64,000 nucleotides of DNA from Candidatus Kinetoplastibacterium oncopeltii TCC290E (GTDB taxonomy: Bacteria; Pseudomonadota; Gammaproteobacteria; Burkholderiales; Burkholderiaceae_B). Made by a program: the position numbers and the translations under genes. Positions 28,758 to 39,714 of this stretch are shown in pieces (the stretch's first letter is position 1; each line of letters begins with the position of its first letter). The stretch covers positions 744,001 through 808,000 of the forward strand of contig NC_020299.1 in the NCBI RefSeq assembly GCF_000340865.1. The letters are read 5' to 3'. The notes under the pieces are model-generated. The model worked only from the letters and a program-made list of their open reading frames with translations, was not told the origin of the DNA and did no database searches.

Positions 28758-29159
28758 TTAAATACGACGACGCTTCGGAGGACGACATCCGTTATGTGGA
28801 ATAGGTGTTATGTCGGAGATACTAGAAATCTTAATTCCAAGAGCATTTAAAGCCCTTACAGAAGATTCGCGACCCGGACCTGGTCCTTTTATTCTTACTT
28901 CAAGAGTTTTAATCCCGAACTCAATAGCCGCACGACCAGCAGCTTCAGCTGCTACCTGTGCTGCAAAAGGAGTAGATTTTCTGGATCCTTTAAATCCAGA
29001 TGATCCTGAAGTCGCCCAAGACAAAGCGTTACCTTGACGGTCTGTTATTGTAACAATGGTATTATTAAAAGAAGCATGAACATGCACTATACCATCTGAA
29101 ACATTTTTCTTTACTTTTTTTCTGACGCGAGAAGCGCCACTTGCTGGAGATTTCGCCAT
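28758..29159 (-). CDS. rpsK: 30S ribosomal protein S11
   Basis: 133 residues, complete. [25 protein letters not shown] and the C-terminal [18 protein letters not shown] are hallmarks. It forms part of the platform near the mRNA exit. It lies 15 bases before rpsD and 19 bases after rpsM in transcription order. Confidence 0.97.
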   Translation of the reverse strand: MAKSPASGASRVRKKVKKNVSDGIVHVHASFNNTIVTITDRQGNALSWATSGSSGFKGSRKSTPFAAQVAAEAAGRAAIEFGIKTLEVRIKGPGPGRESSVRALNALGIKISSISDITPIPHNGCRPPKRRRI

Positions 29160-29178
29160 ATTCTAAATTCCTCAATTA

Positions 29179-29544
29179 CTACTTTTTCAGAGAAGCAGCT
29201 GCTCTACGTGGTCCTTTACGAGTACGTGCATTTGTACGAGTTCGTTGTCCGCGTACAGGCAATCCACGTTTATGACGCATTCCTCGATAAGTGCCCAAAT
29301 CGATTAACCGTTTAATTGAAAACTGAATCTCACGACGAAGGTCTCCTTCTACCGTAAATAATCCAACTTGCTCACGAATACGCTCTAGTTCAGCATCGGT
29401 CATGTCCTTTATTTTCTTAGAAGGAGAAATCTTTGATGCTTCACAAATCTTACAAGCACGAGATCGTCCAATCCCAAAAATTGCGGTTAAACCAATCTCA
29501 GCATGCTGTTGTGGCGGGATATTTATGCCAGCAATACGGGCCAT
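29179..29544 (-). CDS. rpsM: 30S ribosomal protein S13
   Basis: 121 residues. [14 protein letters not shown] starts the protein; GIGRSRA and the basic tail [17 protein letters not shown] are intact. It contacts the large subunit and the P-site tRNA. It is the first gene of the alpha operon, following rpmJ by 46 bases. Confidence 0.97.
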   Translation of the reverse strand: MARIAGINIPPQQHAEIGLTAIFGIGRSRACKICEASKISPSKKIKDMTDAELERIREQVGLFTVEGDLRREIQFSIKRLIDLGTYRGMRHKRGLPVRGQRTRTNARTRKGPRRAAASLKK

Positions 29545-29590
29545 GACTGTTCCTTGAATAAATCAATTATAGCCAAGAATAACAAAAATG

Positions 29591-29704
29591 CTATCCTTGA
29601 CGTTGCTTATGACGCGGATCAGTACAAATAATTCGTACTACTCCGTGACGTTTAATAATCTTACAATTTCGGCAAACTCGCTTAACTGATGCCATTACTT
29701 TCAT
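29591..29704 (-). CDS. rpmJ: 50S ribosomal protein L36
   Basis: A 37-residue protein read directly from the minus strand: [11 protein letters not shown], then [10 protein letters not shown], then [11 protein letters not shown] and TAG. The zinc ligands C11, C14, C27 and H32 are all present, so this is the zinc-binding form. It lies between infA and rpsM, exactly where relatives carry it. Confidence 0.97.
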   Translation of the reverse strand: MKVMASVKRVCRNCKIIKRHGVVRIICTDPRHKQRQG

Positions 29705-29738
29705 CGTTAACTCCTAACTTTCCGTAATAATTTTTGAC

Positions 29739-29957
29739 TTACTTAGCACGGAAAATAATTCTAGCCCTAGTAAGATCGTAAGGTGTAAGCTCAACAGTTA
29801 CTTTGTCTCCTGGTAATATCCTGATATAGTGCATACGCATTTTACCAGATATATGACCAAGAACCACATGACCATTTTCAAGCTTTACACGAAAATTTGC
29901 ATTAGGAAGATTTTCTAAAATTTCTCCCTGCATTTGTATGACATCGTCCTTAGACAT
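29739..29957 (-). CDS. infA: Translation initiation factor IF-1
   Basis: 72 residues, the standard length, a single S1-like OB fold. [31 protein letters not shown] and the tail [14 protein letters not shown] fit IF-1. It binds the ribosomal A site during initiation. It follows secY by 37 bases in the spc operon, the normal betaproteobacterial position. Confidence 0.97.
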   Translation of the reverse strand: MSKDDVIQMQGEILENLPNANFRVKLENGHVVLGHISGKMRMHYIRILPGDKVTVELTPYDLTRARIIFRAK

Positions 29958-29994
29958 TATCTTCTACTTAAAACAATAAAAATTTTTCATTTCC

Positions 29995-31302
29995 TTAACT
30001 CTTAAAATTAGATTTCTTAAGTAGGGAATCATATTGATAGGACATTACACAAGATTGAATCTGTGTCATAAAATCCATCGTTACAACAACGATAATTAAT
30101 AAAGAAGTACCTCCAAAATTAAAAGGCACATTCCATTTCGTTACTAAAAATTCTGGAACAAGGCACACTAATACAACATACATAGCTCCAATCAACGTTA
30201 AACGCACAAGAATTTTATCAATATAACGAGATGTCTGTTCTCCTGGACGAATTCCAGGGATTAATGCACCGCTTTTTTTAAGATTATCTGCAGTTTCTCT
30301 ACTATTAAAAACAAGAGCAGTGTAGAAAAAACAGAAGAACAAAATAAACAATGAGTATAAAGCTATGTACAAAGGCTGTCTAGGTGAAATAGCAATAGCT
30401 AAATTAGACAACCAACTAATTTCTCTAGCACCAGAAAACCAACTTGCTATTGTTCCTGGCAGCAACATCAAAGAAGAAGCAAATATAGGGGGAATAACAC
30501 CTGCCATATTTAATTTTAATGGCAAATGTGAACTTTGTCCTCTATACAACTTGTTACCAATTTGACGCTGTGCATAATTTATAGGAATCTTTCTCTGTCC
30601 CATTTCAACAAATACAACTAACGCTGTTACTAAAAACACTATGCTTAGTATAAAAAGAGCTGATGGAACAGACATAGAATTAACACGAACCATATCTAAT
30701 AACATAAATAAAGAAGATGGAAGCTCTGAAACAATTCCGGCAAATATAATTATAGATATGCCATTACCAATCCCACGTTCAGTTATCTGTTCACCCAACC
30801 ACATTACAAACATGGTACCTGTAACTAAAGTTAGTATCCTAGTTGCCATGTAAAACAGACTATTATCAATAATTAGCCCATGTTGAGACTGCAATACAAG
30901 ACAAACACCAAAAGCTTGTATGGAAGCAACCAAAACAGCACCATATCTAGTATATTGAGATATTTTTCTACGACCAGACTCTCCCTCTTTTTTTAAAGAC
31001 TCTAAGTAAGGAAATATCATACTCATTAACTGGACTACTATGGAAGCCGAAATATAAGGCATAATTCCTAATGAAAACACGGAAAAACGAACTAATGCTC
31101 CCCCTGAAAACATATTGAATAAACCTATTATCCCACCCTGATTTTGTTGAAATAAATCAGCCAAAACATAAGGATTGACTCCAGGAACAGGAATATGAGT
31201 ACCGACGCGATAAACTACAATAGCAAGAACAAGAAAAATAATTCTACGTTTCAAGTCATAATAGCCAGAGTTGCTTTTCTGCGATGATTGCCATCTAGTC
31301 AC
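29995..31302 (-). CDS. secY: Protein translocase subunit SecY
   Basis: 435 residues with ten hydrophobic segments. The plug/translocon start RVGTHIPVPGVNP, GIMPYISASIVVQL, ERGIGNGISIIIFAGIV and the cytosolic loop with GIRPGEQT are diagnostic. It forms the protein-conducting channel with SecE. The start codon is GTG at 31302. It is the tenth gene of the spc operon, 15 bases after rplO. Confidence 0.97.
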   Translation of the reverse strand: MTRWQSSQKSNSGYYDLKRRIIFLVLAIVVYRVGTHIPVPGVNPYVLADLFQQNQGGIIGLFNMFSGGALVRFSVFSLGIMPYISASIVVQLMSMIFPYLESLKKEGESGRRKISQYTRYGAVLVASIQAFGVCLVLQSQHGLIIDNSLFYMATRILTLVTGTMFVMWLGEQITERGIGNGISIIIFAGIVSELPSSLFMLLDMVRVNSMSVPSALFILSIVFLVTALVVFVEMGQRKIPINYAQRQIGNKLYRGQSSHLPLKLNMAGVIPPIFASSLMLLPGTIASWFSGAREISWLSNLAIAISPRQPLYIALYSLFILFFCFFYTALVFNSRETADNLKKSGALIPGIRPGEQTSRYIDKILVRLTLIGAMYVVLVCLVPEFLVTKWNVPFNFGGTSLLIIVVVTMDFMTQIQSCVMSYQYDSLLKKSNFKS

Positions 31303-31317
31303 TTTTATAAATACCCC

Positions 31318-31761
31318 TTAAACTATTACCGATCCGCCAGCAGCTTCTATAGCAGAAAAAGCACCAGCTGTTGCCGCAATACCTTTCAATACTAATTTGC
31401 GTGACAAACTTCCTGATTTTATAACTTTTACAAACTTTACTTCTCCCTTAACTAAGGAGCTACTTTTCAATACTTGTAAATCAATTTCATCAACTGGTAA
31501 GGACTGCAAATCTGATAGGTTAATCTGTGCATACAAATGATCATCAAATTTTCTAAAACCCCTTTTTGGCAATCGTCTTTGTAATGGCATTTGACCACCC
31601 TCGAAGCCAACTTTATGAAAACCTCCTGAACGAGATTTCTGTCCTTTATGGCCACGACCTGCTGTTTTTCCTAAACCAGAACCTATTCCTCTGCCAACAC
31701 GGCGTCTAGAAAATTTACTGCCTTCTGCAGGATTTATTGAATTCAATCTTATTTCTAACAT
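31318..31761 (-). CDS. rplO: 50S ribosomal protein L15
   Basis: 147 residues. The Gly/Arg/Lys-rich front ([23 protein letters not shown]) and [11 protein letters not shown] are typical of L15. It is a late-assembling protein deep in 23S rRNA. Nine bases separate it from rpmD. Confidence 0.97.
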   Translation of the reverse strand: MLEIRLNSINPAEGSKFSRRRVGRGIGSGLGKTAGRGHKGQKSRSGGFHKVGFEGGQMPLQRRLPKRGFRKFDDHLYAQINLSDLQSLPVDEIDLQVLKSSSLVKGEVKFVKVIKSGSLSRKLVLKGIAATAGAFSAIEAAGGSVIV

Positions 31762-31770
31762 AGAGATTTC

Positions 31771-31956
31771 CTAAACATGCGAAACATCAATAAGATATTT
31801 TACTTTTCTAAGCATTCCTCTAACCTCAGGTGTGTTATTTAAAATGCTTATACTATTTATTCTACGAAGCCCTAAACCTCTAACTGTCTCTCTATGAGAT
31901 TTATTAGTTCCAATAGTAGAACGTAAAAGTCTAATCTTCAATTGATCATGAGTCAT
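31771..31956 (-). CDS. rpmD: 50S ribosomal protein L30
   Basis: 61 residues; [27 protein letters not shown] matches the family. A small protein often lost in reduced genomes, here complete. Five bases after rpsE. Confidence 0.94.
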   Translation of the reverse strand: MTHDQLKIRLLRSTIGTNKSHRETVRGLGLRRINSISILNNTPEVRGMLRKVKYLIDVSHV

Positions 31957-31961
31957 AAGAA

Positions 31962-32483
31962 CTATCCTAATATTTCCTCTATACTTTTACCTCTTTTAGC
32001 AGCAACTTCAGAGGGAGTCATAGAATTACGCAATCCATTAAAAGTTGCCCTGACTAGGTTATATGGATTACTAGATCCCAAACTTTTCGCAACAACATTA
32101 CGGATACCCATTACTTCAAAAATAGCACGCATAGGGCCACCAGCTATTACACCTGAACCTTCAGCAGCTGGAGAAATAATAACTTTAGAAGCTCCATGCT
32201 TACCAACAACAGCATGCTGCAATGTGCCGCTTTTTAAAGAAACTTTAAACATGTTACGACGAGCTTGCTCCATTGCTTTCTGGACAGAAACTGGAACTTC
32301 CCTAGCCTTTCCTTTTCCCATACCTATACGGCCATCACCATCACCAACCACGGTAAGAGCAGCAAAACTCATAGTGCGTCCACCCTTAACAACTTTACTA
32401 ACACGATTAACGGCTATCATTTTCTCGCGTAAGCCATCTTCGTTATCTTTTTCCGTGTTATTCTTGCCTTGTATTTTGGCCAT
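31962..32483 (-). CDS. rpsE: 30S ribosomal protein S5
   Basis: 173 residues. The N-terminal double-stranded-RNA-like domain ([34 protein letters not shown]) and the C-terminal fold with [17 protein letters not shown] are complete. It acts in decoding accuracy. Part of the spc operon between rplR and rpmD. Confidence 0.97.
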   Translation of the reverse strand: MAKIQGKNNTEKDNEDGLREKMIAVNRVSKVVKGGRTMSFAALTVVGDGDGRIGMGKGKAREVPVSVQKAMEQARRNMFKVSLKSGTLQHAVVGKHGASKVIISPAAEGSGVIAGGPMRAIFEVMGIRNVVAKSLGSSNPYNLVRATFNGLRNSMTPSEVAAKRGKSIEEILG

Positions 32484-32498
32484 TTATAAAATCCTCGA

Positions 32499-32864
32499 TC
32501 AAAATTTTAATCCAGCCTCACGAGCAGCTTCAGCTAAAACTTTAACTCTGCCGTGATAATGAAAACCGGAACGATCAAAAGCTACGGAGTCTATACCAGC
32601 ACATTTAGCTTTTTCTGCAATGCGTGCTCCAACTATAGCAGCAGCTATCTTATTCCCACCATTAGTTGTCTTCTCGCTCAATAATAACCTAACTTCAGGT
32701 TCTAGAGTTGAAGCACTAACTAGAACTCTATCACCTTCTGGCGAGAAAATATTGGCGTAAATATGCAAATTAGATCTAAATACCGATAGACGATTGACCT
32801 CTAGTCTACTAATTTTTCGCCGAGTTGGAATTGCACGGCGCAACCTAGAATTTCTTTTATTCAT
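32499..32864 (-). CDS. rplR: 50S ribosomal protein L18
   Basis: 121 residues. [26 protein letters not shown] and the end [26 protein letters not shown] are the family ends. It binds 5S rRNA with L5. 15 bases before rpsE in transcription order. Confidence 0.97.
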   Translation of the reverse strand: MNKRNSRLRRAIPTRRKISRLEVNRLSVFRSNLHIYANIFSPEGDRVLVSASTLEPEVRLLLSEKTTNGGNKIAAAIVGARIAEKAKCAGIDSVAFDRSGFHYHGRVKVLAEAAREAGLKF

Positions 32865-32884
32865 ACCTTCCTCTTTTGCCTAAA

Positions 32885-33418
32885 TTACTTTTTCTTAGCT
32901 TCTTTAAGCACTACTTTCTCATCAGCATAACGCACTCCTTTACCTTTATAAGGCTCAGGTGGACGATATGATCTAATTTCTGCTGCAACTTGACCGACAG
33001 ATTGCTTATCTATACCTTTTATAACTAGCTCTGTAGGAATAGAACTTTCTGCAACAATACCAGATGGAAGCTGATGGAAAATATCATGAGAAAAACCAAG
33101 TTGTAACTTAACTATAGTTCCCTGTACAGAAGCCCTAAATCCAACACCGACCAACATTAATTTTCTTTCAAAACCTTTACTAACTCCTATAACCATATTA
33201 GATATAAGCGCACGTAAAGTTCCTACCATAGCTTTTGATTGTTCTGAAATTCTTACAATTGAAAAAACTATTTTATTATCAATAAGCTCCACTTTTACAT
33301 CATCAACAAGGAACTGTTTTAAAGAACCTAGAGGGCCATTTATTGTAATTTGATTACCTTCAATTATTGCCTTAACTTCACCAGGCAAATCAATCGGATA
33401 TTTAGCAATTCGTGACAT
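32885..33418 (-). CDS. rplF: 50S ribosomal protein L6
   Basis: 177 residues. MSRIAKYPIDLPGEVKA at the start, GFERKLMLVGVGFRA in the middle and IRSYRPPEPYKGKGVRYADE near the end are conserved. Located near the factor-binding site. The gap to rplR is 20 bases. Confidence 0.97.
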   Translation of the reverse strand: MSRIAKYPIDLPGEVKAIIEGNQITINGPLGSLKQFLVDDVKVELIDNKIVFSIVRISEQSKAMVGTLRALISNMVIGVSKGFERKLMLVGVGFRASVQGTIVKLQLGFSHDIFHQLPSGIVAESSIPTELVIKGIDKQSVGQVAAEIRSYRPPEPYKGKGVRYADEKVVLKEAKKK

Positions 33419-33430
33419 TAGAATTTCTCC

Positions 33431-33826
33431 TTAAGCCACATAACATAAAACTTCACCACCAATACCATTAGCTTTGGCTTTACGGTCTGTCATAACACCG
33501 TGTGAAGTAGAAACTATAGCTATCCCCAAGCCGTTCATTACTTGTGGAATACTAGAACTTTTTTTATAAACTCTTAAACCAGGACGAGAAACTCTATCAA
33601 TCCTCTCTATAACTGGACGTCCAGCATAATATTTGAGAATAATTTCTATTTCTGGTTTATTAGCAACACCTTTAATTTCAAAACTATCTATATATCCCTC
33701 TTCCTTCAAAACAGTAGCAATTGCTATTTTTATATTTGAAGATGGAATGATAACCTTTACTTTATCAGTTTGCTGCGCATTACGGATACGAGTCAACATA
33801 TCAGCAATTGGATCGCTCATGCTCAT
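33431..33826 (-). CDS. rpsH: 30S ribosomal protein S8
   Basis: 131 residues starting [18 protein letters not shown], the form usual in betaproteobacteria. The RNA-binding tail with [21 protein letters not shown] is complete. In E. coli it also represses the spc operon at rplE; no matching site was sought in detail here. Confidence 0.97.
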   Translation of the reverse strand: MSMSDPIADMLTRIRNAQQTDKVKVIIPSSNIKIAIATVLKEEGYIDSFEIKGVANKPEIEIILKYYAGRPVIERIDRVSRPGLRVYKKSSSIPQVMNGLGIAIVSTSHGVMTDRKAKANGIGGEVLCYVA

Positions 33827-33836
33827 GCTATTTCTC

Positions 33837-34142
33837 CTACCAGCTAGCCTTAATCATTCCAGGAATCTCTCCCCTCATTGCCATTTCTCGCAATTTGTGT
33901 CGAGCTAATCCAAACTTACGGAAAACACCGCGCGGACGTCCCGTTACAATACAACGATTACGCTGTCTTGTGGGATTAGAATTGCGCGGTAACTGCTGCA
34001 GCTGTAATCTAGCTTGATATCTCTCTTCATCTCCTTTTGATTGATCATCAATCGTAGATTTCAGTTGAGCACGTTTAACAGCGAATTTATTAACCAGTTT
34101 GGTACGTTTAATATCACGATTTATCAGGGACAATTTAGCCAC
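33837..34142 (-). CDS. rpsN: 30S ribosomal protein S14, zinc-free form
   Basis: 101 residues, the long form without CxxC zinc motifs. [34 protein letters not shown] is the standard C-terminal segment, given here by its halves. It lies between rplE and rpsH. Confidence 0.97.
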   Translation of the reverse strand: MAKLSLINRDIKRTKLVNKFAVKRAQLKSTIDDQSKGDEERYQARLQLQQLPRNSNPTRQRNRCIVTGRPRGVFRKFGLARHKLREMAMRGEIPGMIKASW

Positions 34143-34154
34143 TTTGTAATCCCA

Positions 34155-34694
34155 TTAATTACGAAAAGGAAATCCGAAGGCTGTTAATAAAGCTTTCGCT
34201 TCTTCATCAGTCTTCGCTGTAGTAGTGATGCTAATATTCATTCCACGCAAAGTATCGACTTTATCATACTCGACCTCGGGGAAAATGATCTGTTCTTTAA
34301 CACCTATATTATAATTGCCATGACCATCAAAAGCACGACCAGAGACACCTCTAAAATCGCGAACTCTAGGCAAAGCAACAGAAACTAAACGATCCAAAAA
34401 CTCATACATGCGTTCACCACGTAGAGTAACCATACAACCTATTGGATAATTTTCTCTAATCTTGAAACCAGCTATAGCTTTACGAGTCTTGGTCACAACA
34501 ACCTTTTGTCCAGATATTTTTGTTAAATCAGATGCAGCATGATCAACAATTTTTTTATCAGAAACAGCCTCAGACACACCCATATTAAGAGTAATCTTAG
34601 ATAGACGTGGTACTTCCATTATACTCTTATAGCCGAATCTGGACTTTAAACTATCTATAACTGTATTTTTATACGAATCTTGCAAACGAGACAT
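34155..34694 (-). CDS. rplE: 50S ribosomal protein L5
   Basis: 179 residues. [36 protein letters not shown] and the end [10 protein letters not shown] are conserved. It contacts 5S rRNA and P-site tRNA. Ten bases after rplX and twelve before rpsN. Confidence 0.97.
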   Translation of the reverse strand: MSRLQDSYKNTVIDSLKSRFGYKSIMEVPRLSKITLNMGVSEAVSDKKIVDHAASDLTKISGQKVVVTKTRKAIAGFKIRENYPIGCMVTLRGERMYEFLDRLVSVALPRVRDFRGVSGRAFDGHGNYNIGVKEQIIFPEVEYDKVDTLRGMNISITTTAKTDEEAKALLTAFGFPFRN

Positions 34695-34704
34695 ACTTCG
34701 CTCC

Positions 34705-35025
34705 TTACGCTTTATTATCTACAGAAGAACCATCGGAGCGGAATACTCTAGTCTTTATCCCATCTAATTCCTTAATAAGAACACGCTCTCCTTTTCCTGT
34801 AATCTTATTAAATAAAGCTACATTAGATATGTGTATAGGCATAGACTTGCTGGTAATACCTCCTGGATTATTGCTCATTGGATTAGCTTTTAAATGTTTT
34901 TTCACAACATTTATTCCATCCACCAACAGGTGCTCCTTTCCTACGACTGCTGAAACTATTCCACGACGCTTTTTATCACGACCAGTAAGAATAATAACCT
35001 CATCCCCTTTACGAATTTTATTCAT
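34705..35025 (-). CDS. rplX: 50S ribosomal protein L24
   Basis: 106 residues with the KOW motif near the start ([21 protein letters not shown]) and [19 protein letters not shown]. It initiates large-subunit assembly. Spaced ten bases from rplN. Confidence 0.97.
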   Translation of the reverse strand: MNKIRKGDEVIILTGRDKKRRGIVSAVVGKEHLLVDGINVVKKHLKANPMSNNPGGITSKSMPIHISNVALFNKITGKGERVLIKELDGIKTRVFRSDGSSVDNKA

Positions 35026-35035
35026 TAAAGCTTCC

Positions 35036-35404
35036 CTACAAAACTTCAGGAGCCAAGGACACGATCTTCATAAACCTTTCATTACGTAGCTCACGCGTGA
35101 CTGGTCCAAAGATACGAGTACCGATTGGTTCTAACTTTGCATTTAACAATACAGCTGCATTACTATCAAATCGCAGTAACGCTCCATCTTTTCTACGTAC
35201 ACCTTTCGCTGTACGAACAACAACAGCGTTATATACTTCACCCTTTTTTACACGTCCACGTGGGGCTGCGTCTTTAACACTTACTTTAATAATATCGCCG
35301 ATTCCGGCATAACGTCGCTTAGATCCGCCAAGAACTTTGATGCACATAACATGACGTGCACCAGTATTATCAGCCACATCTAGCGTGGTTTGCATTTGGA
35401 TCAT
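35036..35404 (-). CDS. rplN: 50S ribosomal protein L14
   Basis: 122 residues, the family length. [28 protein letters not shown] opens the protein and [19 protein letters not shown] closes it. It is the first gene of the spc operon; a 221-base gap before it holds a hairpin. Confidence 0.97.
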   Translation of the reverse strand: MIQMQTTLDVADNTGARHVMCIKVLGGSKRRYAGIGDIIKVSVKDAAPRGRVKKGEVYNAVVVRTAKGVRRKDGALLRFDSNAAVLLNAKLEPIGTRIFGPVTRELRNERFMKIVSLAPEVL

Positions 35405-35465
35405 GATTTTTCCTATCCCAACTTAACAACTTAATTTAATGGTTGTCAGTTTTGGCCCCGTTCTT

Positions 35466-35490
35466 CTGTTATGGCGTATTAGCCAAACAG
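35466..35490 (-). promoter_or_regulatory. Hairpin in the S10/spc operon boundary
   Basis: In the 221-base space between rpsQ and rplN, CTGTTATGGC (35466-35475) pairs with GCCAAACAG (35482-35490) with a single bulged base and a 6-base loop. This is where E. coli carries the spc promoter and S10 operon end. No clear T-run follows, and no convincing promoter boxes were found. Confidence 0.4.
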
Positions 35491-35625
35491 ATATGGGTTG
35501 AAATCTTAACATAATAATGTCTCTCCATCATTAAGATAAGAGAAACATCTCCCGGTATTCTCTCATGTTTTTATAAAGAACACAAGAATCAACTAACTAA
35601 AAAACAGTAAACCTAAATTTGGACA

Positions 35626-35907
35626 CTAGATAACTTTTGCAGCATCAATTAAACGCACAACAAGCCAAGATTTAGTGCGCGAAATTGGTCTACATTCCTT
35701 TATTTCTACAGTATCTCCCTCATTATACTTATTATCGGTATCATGAGCTTTATACTTTACAGAACGAGTTACTATCTTTCCAAGAATATTATGTTTTACT
35801 CTTCTCTCAACTACAACGACAACAGACTTTTCCATTTTATTGCTAATAACTTTTCCAATTAATGTCCGTTGACGTTTAGTATTCTGAATTGCAACAGAAT
35901 TATCCAT
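35626..35907 (-). CDS. rpsQ: 30S ribosomal protein S17
   Basis: 93 residues. [24 protein letters not shown] and [18 protein letters not shown] are the S17 signature. Last gene of the S10 operon. Its ATG lies inside the end of rpmC (eight-base overlap ATGGATAA), suggesting translational coupling. Confidence 0.97.
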   Translation of the reverse strand: MDNSVAIQNTKRQRTLIGKVISNKMEKSVVVVVERRVKHNILGKIVTRSVKYKAHDTDNKYNEGDTVEIKECRPISRTKSWLVVRLIDAAKVI

Positions 35908-36094
35908 TTCTTCTTTCCTCTGTCAATATAGTACGTATACGAGCTATATCCCTACGTACTTTACATATCTGACTAGTATTATCAAGTTGCTTTGTAGCTA
36001 CTTGCATACGTAACCTAAATTGAGCCTTCAATAGACTTTCAAGCTCAATCTTAAGATCAGTTTTATTTTTTAAACGAAGCTCACTAGCTTTCAT
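35900..36094 (-). CDS. rpmC: 50S ribosomal protein L29
   Basis: 64 residues from the ATG at 36094 ([10 protein letters not shown]), which has AAGGAA just upstream; a frame extending to 36112 would run into rpl[14 protein letters not shown] and [10 protein letters not shown] are conserved. Sits at the peptide exit with L23. Confidence 0.95.
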   Translation of the reverse strand: MKASELRLKNKTDLKIELESLLKAQFRLRMQVATKQLDNTSQICKVRRDIARIRTILTEERRNG

Positions 36095-36104
36095 AAACGT
36101 TCCT

Positions 36105-36521
36105 TTAAGCACCTATACGACGAGATACAAAAACAGTGGAAAGTGGTAGTTTAGATGCCGCTAAACGGAAAGCTTCTCTTGCTAGTTCTTCGCTAACACC
36201 TTCCATTTCATATAATACCTTTCCTGGCTGAATTTCTGATACCCAATATTCAGGATTACCCTTACCATTTCCCATACGAACTTCTGCTGGTTTCTGAGAA
36301 ATTGGCTTATCAGGAAAAATACGAATCCAAACCCTACCACCACGTTTAATATGTCTATTAATAGCGCGTCTAGCAGATTCTATTTGTCTAGCTGTCAGTC
36401 TTCCTCTGCCAGTAGCTTTAAGTCCAAATTCACCAAAGGATACATTTGCTCCATTAGTAGCAAGACCAGTATTTCTACCTTTATGTTCTTTACGATATTT
36501 TCTACGAGCCGGTTGTAACAT
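36105..36521 (-). CDS. rplP: 50S ribosomal protein L16
   Basis: 138 residues. [44 protein letters not shown] and VLYEMEGV are intact. It shapes the A-site tRNA binding region. Two bases after rpsC. Confidence 0.97.
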   Translation of the reverse strand: MLQPARRKYRKEHKGRNTGLATNGANVSFGEFGLKATGRGRLTARQIESARRAINRHIKRGGRVWIRIFPDKPISQKPAEVRMGNGKGNPEYWVSEIQPGKVLYEMEGVSEELAREAFRLAASKLPLSTVFVSRRIGA

Positions 36522-36523
36522 AA

Positions 36524-37330
36524 TTAACCTACCTCATTTTCTGAAGAAGCAACGTTATTATTTTGTTGAGTACGATGATTAGTTTTTCCAGAACCGCGAT
36601 TACGAGATGATTTATCTACCCTATCTCCTTTCGAAGAACGTCTAGGCTTACGATTATCTTCCTCTTTTAAAGACTTAACATCATTAGGCAATATTTCATT
36701 AGCAAATGATATATCACCTTTATATATCCAAACCTTTACACCTATAACACCATAAGTTGTACGGGCTTCAGAAGTTGCATAATCAATATTAGCCTTGATT
36801 GTATGTAATGGTACTCTACCTTCACGATACCACTCTGTACGTGCTATCTCTATACCATTTAACCTTCCTGAACTCATTATTTTAATGCCTTTTGCTCCTA
36901 ATCTCATAGCATTTTGCATTGCTCGTTTCATGGCTCTACGAAACATGATACGTTTCTCCAACTGTTGCGCTATGGAGTCAGCAATAAGTTGGGCATCAAT
37001 TTCTGGTTTTCTTACTTCCTCTATATTAACGTGTACAGGAACACCAGCCAACCTTTGAAGATCAGATTTTAAAATTTCTATATCTTCTCCTCGTTTACCT
37101 ATAACCACTCCAGGACGAGCTGAATAAATAGTTACACGAGCATTCTTGGCTGGCCTCTCTATTAGCACTCTGCTAACAGAAGCTCCTTTAAGTTTTTTCT
37201 TTAAATATTCACGAATTCGTATATCACCAGCCAGCATATTACTGAAATCACGGTCTTCAGCGTACCAACGCGATGACCAATTCCTGGAGACTGATAAACG
37301 AAACCCTGTAGGACAAATTTTCTGACCCAT
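36524..37330 (-). CDS. rpsC: 30S ribosomal protein S3
   Basis: 268 residues. [24 protein letters not shown], the KH domain with [11 protein letters not shown] and the C-terminal S3 domain ([23 protein letters not shown]) are complete. The last ~40 residues form a low-complexity basic and Asn/Ser-rich tail, which is common in betaproteobacterial S3. It lines the mRNA entry channel. Confidence 0.97.
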   Translation of the reverse strand: MGQKICPTGFRLSVSRNWSSRWYAEDRDFSNMLAGDIRIREYLKKKLKGASVSRVLIERPAKNARVTIYSARPGVVIGKRGEDIEILKSDLQRLAGVPVHVNIEEVRKPEIDAQLIADSIAQQLEKRIMFRRAMKRAMQNAMRLGAKGIKIMSSGRLNGIEIARTEWYREGRVPLHTIKANIDYATSEARTTYGVIGVKVWIYKGDISFANEILPNDVKSLKEEDNRKPRRSSKGDRVDKSSRNRGSGKTNHRTQQNNNVASSENEVG

Positions 37331-37346
37331 ATATTACCCTCTCTCC

Positions 37347-37676
37347 CTAGGATTCTACCTTAACGGTAATATGACAAGTTTGTTTTTCAATTCGGTTTCC
37401 ACGACCTTTAGCGCGAGCAGAAAAACGTTTCATAGACTGAGCCTTGTCAATAAAAATTTCTTTAACATATAACTCATCTACATCAGCACCATTATTGTGC
37501 TCAGCATTAGCAATTGCAGACTCGACAGCTTTTTTAATAACAGAAGCGGCTTTTTTAGGCGAAAATGTTAATATATTAACCGCCTGAGCAACAGATTTAT
37601 TTCTTATTAAATCAGCAACCAATCTAACCTTTTGAGCTGACATATGAATTCCACGGATAACAGCAGTAGTTACCAT
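37347..37676 (-). CDS. rplV: 50S ribosomal protein L22
   Basis: 109 residues. [21 protein letters not shown] and the loop segment [15 protein letters not shown], which reaches the exit tunnel, are conserved. It lies four bases after rpsS. Confidence 0.97.
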   Translation of the reverse strand: MVTTAVIRGIHMSAQKVRLVADLIRNKSVAQAVNILTFSPKKAASVIKKAVESAIANAEHNNGADVDELYVKEIFIDKAQSMKRFSARAKGRGNRIEKQTCHITVKVES

Positions 37677-37680
37677 TTAA

Positions 37681-37956
37681 TTACCTCTTCGCCTTCTTGT
37701 CTGCAGCATGTCCTTTAAATGTCCTAGTAGCAGCAAATTCACCTAATTTATGACCAACCATATTTTCGTTTATATAAACTGGCACTTGCTGACGACCGTT
37801 GTGAACTGCAATTGTTAACCCAATAAAATCAGGAAGAATAGTTGACCTACGAGACCATGTTTTAATTGGTTTTTTATCCTTATTTGCAAAGGCTGCCTCT
37901 ATCTTTTTCATAAGATGAAGATCGACAAAAGGTCCTTTTTTGATAGAACGTGACAT
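37681..37956 (-). CDS. rpsS: 30S ribosomal protein S19
   Basis: 91 residues, [18 protein letters not shown] to [10 protein letters not shown], with [14 protein letters not shown] in between. It lies in the head of the small subunit with S13. Sixteen bases after rplB. Confidence 0.97.
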   Translation of the reverse strand: MSRSIKKGPFVDLHLMKKIEAAFANKDKKPIKTWSRRSTILPDFIGLTIAVHNGRQQVPVYINENMVGHKLGEFAATRTFKGHAADKKAKR

Positions 37957-37972
37957 TTTCGTTCGCCTCTTA

Positions 37973-38800
37973 TTATTTACGCTTACGTTTTTGGACTATC
38001 ATATTATCAGTCCTTTTATTGCGACGAGTTTTATACCCCTTAGCTGGAGTACCCCATGGACTTACAGGTTCTCTAGCCTCACCAGTACGACCCTCTCCTC
38101 CACCATGCGGATGATCTACCGGGTTCATGGCAACACCTCGAACCGTAGGACGAACACCACGCCAGCGCATTGCTCCTGCCTTACCTATCTGACGAAGACT
38201 ATGCTCTTCGTTTCCTACTTCACCCAAAGTTGCGCGACAATCTATATGAATGTTACGAACTTCTCCAGATCTCAAACGAATCTGAGCATAAACACCTTCC
38301 CTAGCAAGCAAAACTGCTGATGATCCTGCTGATCTAGCCAGCTGAGCACCTTTACCGGCACGCATCTCTATACAATGTATAGTTGATCCAACAGGTATAT
38401 TTCGTATAGGCAAAGTATTACCTATACGAATTGGAGACTCAATACCAGACATTAAAACGTCACCAATACTGAGACCTCTAGGAGATATTATATAACGTCG
38501 TTCACCATCGGCGTAGCATAAAAGTGCTATATGTGCACTACGATTAGGATCATATTCAAAACGCTCTACTTTAGCAGATATTCCATCTTTACTACGACAA
38601 AAATCTACTATTCTATAGTGTTTTTTATGACCTCCACCTTTATGCCTAACTGTGATACGACCATTGTTATTTCTACCGGAGATGCGATTCTTTTTTTCCA
38701 ACAAAGGAAAAAAAGGATCACCCTTGTGAAGATCTGGGTTTACTAATTTTACTAACCCTCTTCTACCTGGAGAAGTAGGCTTTACCTTTAAAATAGCCAT
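37973..38800 (-). CDS. rplB: 50S ribosomal protein L2
   Basis: 275 residues. [19 protein letters not shown] and the peptidyl-transferase-centre loop [20 protein letters not shown] (conserved His in DHPHGG) are present. Its ATG follows the rplW stop directly, without a gap. Confidence 0.97.
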   Translation of the reverse strand: MAILKVKPTSPGRRGLVKLVNPDLHKGDPFFPLLEKKNRISGRNNNGRITVRHKGGGHKKHYRIVDFCRSKDGISAKVERFEYDPNRSAHIALLCYADGERRYIISPRGLSIGDVLMSGIESPIRIGNTLPIRNIPVGSTIHCIEMRAGKGAQLARSAGSSAVLLAREGVYAQIRLRSGEVRNIHIDCRATLGEVGNEEHSLRQIGKAGAMRWRGVRPTVRGVAMNPVDHPHGGGEGRTGEAREPVSPWGTPAKGYKTRRNKRTDNMIVQKRKRK

Positions 38801-39097
38801 TTATACCACCTCTGCAAAGTTAATCTCATGACCATCGCTAAGGGATACATAAGCTTTCTTTTCATTACGACGATGGCCAATAAAACGACCGAAACGTTTA
38901 ACTTTGCCTTTTCTATTAAATATGCTTACAGAATCTACTTTTACATTAAAAAGTAGCTCTACAGCTGCCTTAACTTCTATTTTCGTAGCATCTGACAAAA
39001 CTCTAAAAGTAACTTGTCTATATTTATCAGCAATATTTGTTGTTTTCTCTGTAACTACTGGAGCTAAAATAACTTGCATTAAGCGTTCCGCATTCAT
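38801..39097 (-). CDS. rplW: 50S ribosomal protein L23
   Basis: 98 residues beginning [20 protein letters not shown]. It docks trigger factor and SRP at the tunnel exit. Its ATG overlaps the rplD stop by four bases (ATGA). Confidence 0.97.
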   Translation of the reverse strand: MNAERLMQVILAPVVTEKTTNIADKYRQVTFRVLSDATKIEVKAAVELLFNVKVDSVSIFNRKGKVKRFGRFIGHRRNEKKAYVSLSDGHEINFAEVV

Positions 39098-39711
39098 CCA
39101 AACATCTCCTCTAGTTGATTAACAACTGATTTCGCAATCACTATCTTTTTATAATGAATCAACGATAATGGATCTATATAGCGCGGTTCTATAATAGCTA
39201 CATGTGGTAAATTACGAGTAGCCAGATAAATATTTTCATCAATCTCGTCTAATATTATTAATATTGACTCAGAGCCAAAATTTTTAATTCTTAAGACAGC
39301 TTCTTTGGTCTTTGGAGAATCCAGCTTTAAAGAATCAATTGCTAATATACGATCTTCTTTAACCAATTGAGATAGTATAGATCTGATTCCAGCTCTATAC
39401 ATTTTTTTATTAATCTTTTGAGAAAAATTTTCCTCTGGAGAGTTAGGAAATATACGACCACCTCCTCGCCATAAAGGAGAAGAGGTCATACCTGCTCTTG
39501 CGCGACCTGTACCTTTCTGACGCCAAGGTTTTTTGGTACTATGTTTAACGCCTGCACGATCTTTTTGAGCTCTATTGCCAGATCTTGCATTTGCTTGAAA
39601 TGCAACTACTATTTGATGAATCAGCGATTCATTTACTTCGCTACCAAAAACCAGATCAGAAACATTCATTATAGAAGTCTGATCTTGATTATCAAGGAGC
39701 TTTATATCCAT
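39094..39711 (-). CDS. rplD: 50S ribosomal protein L4
   Basis: 205 residues. [34 protein letters not shown] and [11 protein letters not shown] form the tunnel loop. In E. coli L4 also represses the S10 operon. rplC ends three bases upstream. Confidence 0.97.
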   Translation of the reverse strand: MDIKLLDNQDQTSIMNVSDLVFGSEVNESLIHQIVVAFQANARSGNRAQKDRAGVKHSTKKPWRQKGTGRARAGMTSSPLWRGGGRIFPNSPEENFSQKINKKMYRAGIRSILSQLVKEDRILAIDSLKLDSPKTKEAVLRIKNFGSESILIILDEIDENIYLATRNLPHVAIIEPRYIDPLSLIHYKKIVIAKSVVNQLEEMFG

Positions 39712-39714
39712 TTT

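Noticed and set aside
31942-32556. 204-codon plus-strand frame opposite rpsE and rplR
   Set aside because: A mirror frame of conserved ribosomal genes with low stop density; no family resemblance.
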